From an uncultured Spirochaetaceae bacterium (lineage in GTDB: Bacteria; Spirochaetota; Spirochaetia; SZUA-6; Bin103), in contig CAJWOB010000080.1 in assembly GCA_913043885.1 (NCBI GenBank), forward strand, positions 1 to 8,962: 8,962 nt of DNA, given 5' to 3'. Positions 4,501-8,962 of the stretch are shown here, piece after piece (the stretch's first letter is position 1; each line of letters begins with the position of its first letter). A program made the translations under genes and the position numbers. The notes beneath the pieces were generated by a model. The model was given only the letters and a program-made list of their open reading frames with translations, had not been told where the DNA came from and made no database searches.

Positions 4501-6465
4501 CTAGTCCAGCGCAGATTCGGCGGTCAAGAGCGGGCGGGCAAAGCGGCTAAGCGACTCGGTAACCATGTAGTAGCGGTTGGAGGCGTTCCACAGGGTGAAG
4601 CCTGAGCCGCCGGCCTCGCTTGTGCCCGCGAGCTGCTGGATGAGGTAGCGACCATACTCGGGGCGCTCCATTGCCAGCTCGTCGCCGATCAGGAACGCCT
4701 GTACGTACGGTCGGACGACGCTCCGTGCGCCCACCAGCTGCTGGGCACGGTCGACTCCGGTTCGATAGATGGTGAACGCCCGGTCGAGATATGTCTGGTC
4801 GGAGAGAAATGCCGTAGGGAAATGGGACGGATAGAACATCGGGCTGATGACATCCACGTACTCCGACAGGGTCTCGATGCTCTGGCCGATCCAGTTGCCC
4901 ATGCGGTGCCACGAGTTGAAGCCGAAAAGCGCCGTGCTTACCGGCACATGCACCCGTTCTCGGGCCATGACCAGGAGCGACTCGATCGCCTCCACCTTGG
5001 TCATCCCGGGGCGACGGTGCCGATAGGTGGCGCGTTGGGTGGGGCCGTCGGACGGAAAGCGGATGTAGTCGAACTGCACCTCGTCGACGCCGCGCTCCGC
5101 GAGCTCAGCGGCAATGTCGACATTGTAGCGCCACACCTCGGGCGCAAACGGGTCCACCCAGAACTCCCTCTGTTCGAATTGCGGCGTGTCCCCGTCGCCG
5201 GCTATGCGATGGAGCTGGCGCCACGGCTGATCGCGCTCTCCATCCCAGATTGCGAGCCGATGATCCTGCCACTTGTACAGCGGCTCATCCTTGAACACCA
5301 CCAGCCGTGCTACCACGTACAGACCGGCGTGGTGTGCCTGCGCGAGCAGGGACGCCAGATCGATCTGCGGATTGGCGGCGCCGATGCCGGCGGGCATCGC
5401 AAGCTCGGTGTCGTAGGTGACCCGTCCGAAGTCGTCCTTGAGATCCACCACGATGGCGGCCATATCGTGGGCCTTGGCAAGCGCGATCAGCTGCCGCAGC
5501 CGCCCCGTGGCGCTCGCGGCGCTCGCGGCGCTCACATAGATGCCGCTGCGATCCGCGGCCTGGGCCAGACGGGCGCGTGTGCTGGGGAGGCGGGCCGGAG
5601 TCGCGGCGGGCGTGGGTAGGGGTGCGACCCTCTGCCACTGCCCTTCGGTGGTCGCCACCGCTCGGCCACTCGCGGAAGTAGCTACCAGCTGCCACGCCGC
5701 CTGGCTGCCGCGTGGCGGTGGCCGAAACGCGATCTGGCCCACCCGGCCGTCGGGCCGGCCGCGACTGTGCCAGGTCCAGCCGTCGACCGCCTCGTATACG
5801 TCGCCGCCGAAGCCCACCGCAATCGCCATGCCGCCCGGACCGGCAGAGCTGGCGCCACGGCTGCTGGCGGGGTGAAACGCCACGGCGGAAAGCTCTTCGA
5901 TGAAGCCTGCGCCACGCGCCAGAAACGGAATCCTCCCGCTCAGGTCGTGCCAGGTGGTGCCCAGATCGCCGCTCCAGTACAGGCCGTCGAAGGACGTGCC
6001 CACCAGGAGCTGCTGTGGGGCGTCGGCGGTTCGTGCGACGGCGGTGAAATAGGAATTGCGGCCCACCGGTGCAGCGACCGGCACCTGCCGCCACGCCGCG
6101 CCGCCATCGTCGCTGACGTACAGCGTCCCGGCGGTGGCCGCGATGAGCAGCTGCGGGTTGCCGTCGGCCACGCCGAGGGCGGTTATGGCCTGAAAGGTGT
6201 CGCTGCGGTCGAACGGATACACCTGGCGCGGCGGCAGGCCCACGTTGCGACCCTCCCAGCTGGCGCCTGCGTCGAGCGAGCGGAGGACACCGTGGTGGCG
6301 GGTGCGGGCGTAGTAGGTGGTCTCCGTAGCCGTGGCCACCACCTGGTCGATGACAGGCGCGTCAGCGGCAGGCTGCCACTGTCCCCAAAGGGACAGTGGG
6401 CACCCCGCCGTCAGCGCCACCCAGACGCCGCCCGCTACCGCCCGTGTGCTCCTATGACGTCGCAT
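4501..6465 (-). CDS. Exported Asp-box beta-propeller fused to a DUF4015-type glycoside hydrolase
   Basis: A 654-residue protein. The N-terminus is an Arg-rich signal peptide ending in TAGC (Cys22), a relaxed lipobox, so it is probably a lipoprotein. Residues ~35-280 carry four BNR/Asp-box-like turns: RSLDAGASW (62-70), VSDDGGAAW (117-125), WSGDLGTTW (164-172) and a degenerate EAVDGWTW (225-232), as in sialidase/Ycf48-like propellers. After an Ala/Pro/Arg linker, residues ~305-645 match the putative glycoside hydrolase family PF13200 (DUF4015), a TIM barrel related to GH13: GIYVSA opening, IVVDLKDDFGRVTYDT, YVVARLVVFKD, VDEVQFDYIRFPSDG (461-474, with D466 a candidate catalytic acid by position) and VISPMFYPSHF. 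No member's substrate is firmly known to me; a polysaccharide or peptidoglycan target is inferred from the neighbouring transglycosylase. It is first in a two-gene minus-strand unit. Confidence 0.88.
   Translation of the reverse strand: MRRHRSTRAVAGGVWVALTAGCPLSLWGQWQPAADAPVIDQVVATATETTYYARTRHHGVLRSLDAGASWEGRNVGLPPRQVYPFDRSDTFQAITALGVADGNPQLLIAATAGTLYVSDDGGAAWRQVPVAAPVGRNSYFTAVARTADAPQQLLVGTSFDGLYWSGDLGTTWHDLSGRIPFLARGAGFIEELSAVAFHPASSRGASSAGPGGMAIAVGFGGDVYEAVDGWTWHSRGRPDGRVGQIAFRPPPRGSQAAWQLVATSASGRAVATTEGQWQRVAPLPTPAATPARLPSTRARLAQAADRSGIYVSAASAASATGRLRQLIALAKAHDMAAIVVDLKDDFGRVTYDTELAMPAGIGAANPQIDLASLLAQAHHAGLYVVARLVVFKDEPLYKWQDHRLAIWDGERDQPWRQLHRIAGDGDTPQFEQREFWVDPFAPEVWRYNVDIAAELAERGVDEVQFDYIRFPSDGPTQRATYRHRRPGMTKVEAIESLLVMARERVHVPVSTALFGFNSWHRMGNWIGQSIETLSEYVDVISPMFYPSHFPTAFLSDQTYLDRAFTIYRTGVDRAQQLVGARSVVRPYVQAFLIGDELAMERPEYGRYLIQQLAGTSEAGGSGFTLWNASNRYYMVTESLSRFARPLLTAESALD
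5510..5533. repeat. 9-bp tandem repeat in the propeller-hydrolase linker
   Basis: The unit GCGCTCGCG occurs at 5510-5518 and 5519-5527 and again partially at 5528-5533, about 2.7 copies. In the coding (minus) sense it encodes Ala/Ser-rich residues ~312-319 (SAASAASA), right after the GIYVSA strand that opens the hydrolase barrel. Because the unit is a multiple of three, copy-number changes would keep the frame. Confidence 0.6.
6376..6399 (-). other. Perfect 10-bp hairpin in the 5' coding region of the hydrolase gene
   Basis: CCACTGTCCC (6376-6385) and GGGACAGTGG (6390-6399) are exact reverse complements with a 4-base loop. Adding TGCC (6374-6377) against GGCA (6399-6402), the stem extends to about 12 bp with one bulged base. 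It lies 67-90 nt into the coding sequence, covering the codons just after the lipobox cysteine. In mRNA this would be a stable stem-loop. It may slow ribosomes as the signal peptide emerges, act as a regulatory structure, or be a protein-binding palindrome. There is no U-run, so it is not a standard terminator. Confidence 0.55.
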
Positions 6466-6526
6466 GCCTGCCGTGGCGATCAGCGGCGGACCTGTGCGGT
6501 AATGGCGTGGCCCACGAAGCGGCCGG

Positions 6527-6555
6527 ATTCTACCTGCCGCTCAGCTGGCGCTCAA
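6527..6555 (-). promoter_or_regulatory. Sigma70-like promoter for the hydrolase-TPR unit
   Basis: Read on the minus strand, TTGAGC (6555-6550) is followed after exactly 17 bases by TAGAAT (6532-6527). The hexamers match the consensus at four of six and five of six positions. Transcription would begin around 6520, leaving a leader of about 55 nt before the ATG at 6465. This is the best promoter in the window by sequence and spacing. Confidence 0.5.
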
Positions 6556-6560
6556 GCGCC
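6547..6560. promoter_or_regulatory. Palindrome overlapping the -35 box, candidate operator
   Basis: GGCGCT and AGCGCC are perfect 6-bp arms around a central CA (14 bases in all). The palindrome covers the whole -35 hexamer of the minus-strand promoter (6550-6555). It also lies just upstream of the weak plus-strand promoter for the TPR lipoprotein gene. A dimeric regulator bound here could affect both divergent units. The motif does not resemble a Crp site (TGTGA-N6-TCACA). Confidence 0.35.
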
Positions 6561-6568
6561 GCAGTGCG

Positions 6569-6597
6569 CAGACACGCGCCCGCCGCGCTGCTACCCT
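6569..6597 (+). promoter_or_regulatory. Weak promoter candidate for the TPR lipoprotein gene
   Basis: CAGACA (6569-6574) and TACCCT (6592-6597) are separated by 17 bases. They match the consensus at only four and three positions, so the call is weak. The -10 would end ten bases before ATG 6608, giving a near-leaderless transcript like that proposed for the Crp-type gene. No Shine-Dalgarno precedes the ATG. Confidence 0.25.
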
Positions 6598-6607
6598 CGC
6601 GGCGGTC

Positions 6608-7678
6608 ATGTGGCGGTGGGGCGGGCGCGGCAGTGGGCGAGGGCGCCCGCAACGCCTTGGCCCTGCCTTCGTCGCAACTACGCTCGCGTTGGGTGCCTGT
6701 AGTGGCGACTACCCCCACCTCCACGTGGGCGATCGTCAGGTGGATGCCCAGATCGAAGCGCTGGCGGCGGCGCTGAACGCCGAGCCCAGGTACGAACGGC
6801 GCTTCGTCCTGGTACGCGAGCTGTCGAAGGCATACCGGTCCGTCGAGGCTCACCGCCGCCAGATTCTCTTTCTGACCAGTTACGTTCAGGCCGACTCCAA
6901 CGATCCCTTCAACGCCTTCTATCTGACCACGGTGGCTCAGCTGTATCGCGAGCTGGGGTCCGAGCCGCTGGCCCGCCATTATTTCGAACGCATCCTGCGC
7001 AATTACCCCGACGCCTTGGTGGAGGGCGACTCGATCCACCTGACCGCACTGGGTCAGCTGATCGAGCTGGAGCGCAACGCCGCCCGACGCGTGGACTACT
7101 ACAAGGAGCTGATCGCCCGTTTCAGCGACGCCATCGACCTGCCGCGCAGCCACTTCTTCCTCGCCCAGGCCTACGAGGAGTTGGGCGAGTGGGAGCAGGC
7201 AATCCAGTCCTATGGCGCATTTCTCGCCTACCCGGGCACCGACATCCCCGGATTCGCCAACGCCTATCGCCAGGTTCTGGAGAAGGTGCACTTCTACTAC
7301 TCGGACAAGAGCTGGGTGGTCAGCGATCTCGACTCTCTCGTGGCGGCGATCAAGCGAGCCATCGCGCGGCGCGATCCGCGTGAGCTGCGGCGGCTGCAGG
7401 CGAAATCGAATTTCTTCACCATGTCCTGGGAGCAGCAGACCTCCGACGAGAGCGTCGCACTGGCTTTCGACCTGGGGGCGTTTCCCCTGTCGCGGGTGCG
7501 GTTCGATCGGCAGCTGGATGACGACTCCAACACGCAAGAGGCGTTTCTGCGCACCACAGGCTGGTCCTACCGCATCGAGACCTGGTACCTGTACTTCCGC
7601 AAGGTGGAGTTCAAGCCCGATCCTGAGGTCGATGGTCGCTGGGAGTGGGCGGGCATCTTCTTTGGCGAGAAACTGTAG
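6608..7678 (+). CDS. TPR lipoprotein of unknown function
   Basis: A 356-residue exported lipoprotein: a long basic n-region (five Arg in the first 16 residues), a hydrophobic stretch and lipobox LGAC with Cys31. Residues ~45-230 are helical with TPR-like pairs: NAFYLTTVAQLYRELGS/LARHYFERILRNYP (~102-134), DYYKELIARF (~163-172), SHFFLAQAYEELGEWEQAIQSYGAFL (~181-206). The region ~235-356 is a separate mixed alpha/beta domain that I cannot name, ending in aromatic-rich strands (YRIETWYLYFRKVEF, RWEWAGIFFG). TPR lipoproteins in the periplasm usually act as scaffolds or as activators of peptidoglycan enzymes, as LpoA does for PBP1A; whether this one does so is inference. The transglycosylase gene starts four bases after its stop, so the pair is an operon and likely works on the same glycan. 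Confidence 0.85.
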   Translation: MWRWGGRGSGRGRPQRLGPAFVATTLALGACSGDYPHLHVGDRQVDAQIEALAAALNAEPRYERRFVLVRELSKAYRSVEAHRRQILFLTSYVQADSNDPFNAFYLTTVAQLYRELGSEPLARHYFERILRNYPDALVEGDSIHLTALGQLIELERNAARRVDYYKELIARFSDAIDLPRSHFFLAQAYEELGEWEQAIQSYGAFLAYPGTDIPGFANAYRQVLEKVHFYYSDKSWVVSDLDSLVAAIKRAIARRDPRELRRLQAKSNFFTMSWEQQTSDESVALAFDLGAFPLSRVRFDRQLDDDSNTQEAFLRTTGWSYRIETWYLYFRKVEFKPDPEVDGRWEWAGIFFGEKL

Positions 7679-7682
7679 GCAC

Positions 7683-8962
7683 GTGTGTAGAGGTCGCTGG
7701 GCGATGGCGCTTCTGGCGGGGTCGTTGCTAGTGGGATCACTCACGGCGCCTCTATCCGCGCTCGCAGACCCCGCGTCGGCGGCGGGCGAGATGCAGATAC
7801 CCTCGCACCCGGCGGTGGAGGCGTACGCTCGGCGTTTCGAAGAGGCGCGCTGGCAGCCGTGGTTCGAGCTGGTGGGTGGACGTGCCGCTCACTTTGCCGC
7901 ACATATCACCGCCTCGCTCCGCCAACGGGGCATGCCGGAGGAGCTGGTCCTGTTGCCCGCCATCGAGTCAGAGTACCGGAGCGGAGCGGTGTCCAACCGT
8001 GGCGCGGTCGGCATATGGCAGTTGATGCCGGCCACGGCACGCGCGTTGGGCCTGGTGATCGATGACCTGCGCGACGACAGGCGGGACTTCTGGCTGGCTA
8101 CCGAGGCAGCCCTGACGGTGCTCGAGCAGAATCTGCGGATTCTGGGTAACTGGGATCTGGCGGTCGCAGCCTACAACGCCGGCCCCGGCCGCATCCGTGA
8201 CGCCGTGGCGCTCACCGGCAGTCGCGACTTCTGGGAGCTGCGTTCCCGCGGCCTGCTGCCGCGACAGACGGCGGAGTTCGTGCCGCGCTTCTACGGACTG
8301 GTGCTCGCGGCCAGGCGGTTGCAGCTGCAGGTGGCGACGCCCCCGAACGGCGGCTGGTCGCGGTTGTCTGCACCTGCCGGAGTCGACCTGCGGATTCTCG
8401 CGCGCCTCGCCGGCGTGCCGGCGGACGTGCTGCTGGCGGCCAATAGCGAGCTGCACTACGCGCTCACGCCCGATGACTCGCCGCGGGGCCCCTATCTCCT
8501 GAAAGTGCCCGACCGCTACCGAGCGGCCCTGGCGGAGGTGCTCGACCAGCGCAGTGATGAGCTGGTCCGTCTCCACCTGTACCGGATCCGTCGTGGGGAT
8601 ACGCTATCGGAGGTGGCGATAGCGTTCGGCATACCAGTCTCCCTGTTGTACCGCTACAACCCGGGTATTCAGCCACGACGCCTGGGAGTGGGCGCGTCGC
8701 TGCTGGTGCCGGTGCGCGACGGCATCGACCCGGCGGTGGCAGCGCGACAGGTGCAGCGCCTCGCCTCGCCCGTGGCCGCGCCGCCGGCGGACTGGTCCGG
8801 GAGCTACGTGGTGCAAAAAGGGGACAGCCTGTGGACTATTGGCCGCCGCCACGGCACCTCTGCGGAGCAGTTGGCGGCCGCCAACGGCATTCGCACCGGG
8901 GATGTGCTCCGGGCGAATGGCTGGCTAGCTAGGCCCACGGTACGTTTTCGACTCCTTCACGG
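7683..8962 (+). CDS. MltD-like membrane/periplasmic lytic transglycosylase with LysM domains (3' end outside window)
   Basis: Partial gene: 426 codons are present and the frame is open at the window edge. It would cleave the MurNAc-GlcNAc bond of peptidoglycan, leaving 1,6-anhydroMurNAc. From GTG 7683 the signal peptide has R3 and R5, a hydrophobic core and likely cleavage after ALA (residue 28). An ATG at 7704, with AGAGG nine bases upstream, is an alternative but loses the positive charges. Residues ~75-215 are a Slt/GH23 domain: LLPAIESEY with catalytic Glu95, GAVGIWQLMPATAR (107-120) and AYNAGPGR (163-170). A degenerate LysM-like stretch (~234-276) precedes two clear LysM repeats: YRIRRGDTLSEVA to VGASLLVPV (~300-344) and YVVQKGDSLWTIG onward (~375-410). 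This order matches MltD. No lipobox is seen, unlike E. coli MltD. It is the second gene after the TPR lipoprotein. Confidence 0.9.
   Translation, partial: MCRGRWAMALLAGSLLVGSLTAPLSALADPASAAGEMQIPSHPAVEAYARRFEEARWQPWFELVGGRAAHFAAHITASLRQRGMPEELVLLPAIESEYRSGAVSNRGAVGIWQLMPATARALGLVIDDLRDDRRDFWLATEAALTVLEQNLRILGNWDLAVAAYNAGPGRIRDAVALTGSRDFWELRSRGLLPRQTAEFVPRFYGLVLAARRLQLQVATPPNGGWSRLSAPAGVDLRILARLAGVPADVLLAANSELHYALTPDDSPRGPYLLKVPDRYRAALAEVLDQRSDELVRLHLYRIRRGDTLSEVAIAFGIPVSLLYRYNPGIQPRRLGVGASLLVPVRDGIDPAVAARQVQRLASPVAAPPADWSGSYVVQKGDSLWTIGRRHGTSAEQLAAANGIRTGDVLRANGWLARPTVRFRLLH

Noticed and set aside
4822..5619. 265-codon plus-strand frame opposite the glycoside hydrolase gene
   Set aside because: It is antisense to the best-supported part of the DUF4015 domain, with His/Arg-rich composition and no domain signature.
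6530..7744. 404-codon open frame on the minus strand opposite the TPR lipoprotein
   Set aside because: It lies fully antisense to a gene with a lipobox and TPR helices, has no recognisable motifs, and long antisense frames are common in GC-rich coding DNA.
1..8962. CRISPR arrays, tRNA or rRNA genes, insertion sequences, phage genes
   Set aside because: No spaced direct repeats, cloverleaf-like segments, rRNA-like stretches, transposase motifs or phage proteins were seen on either strand.

Overview
The window is a gene-dense, GC-rich stretch of chromosome from a diderm bacterium. Most products carry signal peptides or lipoboxes, and there is a family-1 lytic transglycosylase, so an outer-membrane envelope is likely. 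The mix of a lamin-tail/Ig lipoprotein, a secreted vWA protein with a GDAPPH motif, a DUF4015-type glycoside hydrolase and TPR lipoproteins recalls free-living spirochaetes. No rRNA, tRNA or strong marker gene confirms that, so the taxonomy is a low-confidence inference. No transposase, phage gene, CRISPR array or RNA gene was found.

Layout from left to right: (1) 39-191, minus: the first ~45 residues of a short-chain dehydrogenase/reductase, broken at an inverted repeat near the window edge. (2) 311-649, plus: a thioredoxin with a CMPC active site. (3) 697-1704, minus: a lipoprotein with an Ig-like and a lamin-tail-like domain. (4) 1780-4020, plus: a three-gene cassette of a Crp/Fnr-type regulator, a small secreted protein whose signal peptide is encoded upstream of any ATG/GTG/TTG (best start is CTG at 2399), and a secreted vWA protein. 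(5) 6465-4035, minus: a two-gene unit of an exported beta-propeller plus glycoside hydrolase protein and a small TPR lipoprotein. (6) 6608 to the right edge, plus: a TPR lipoprotein followed four bases later by an MltD-like lytic transglycosylase with LysM domains, cut by the window end.

Functionally this is an envelope neighbourhood. Units 5 and 6 are transcribed divergently from a 142-bp region. That region holds a good sigma70-like promoter (TTGAGC-N17-TAGAAT, minus strand) and a perfect 6+6 palindrome over its -35 box, so the glycan-active genes may be co-regulated. In unit 4 a cyclic-nucleotide-type regulator is translationally linked to two exported proteins, one with a metal-dependent adhesion-type fold. 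This is the best candidate for an undescribed system here, although its function is unknown.

Shine-Dalgarno sequences are weak or absent before nearly every gene. Two genes have a -10-like box only 9-10 bases before the start codon, suggesting leaderless or near-leaderless transcripts. No convincing intrinsic terminator was seen in the short convergent gaps (650-696 and 4021-4034).
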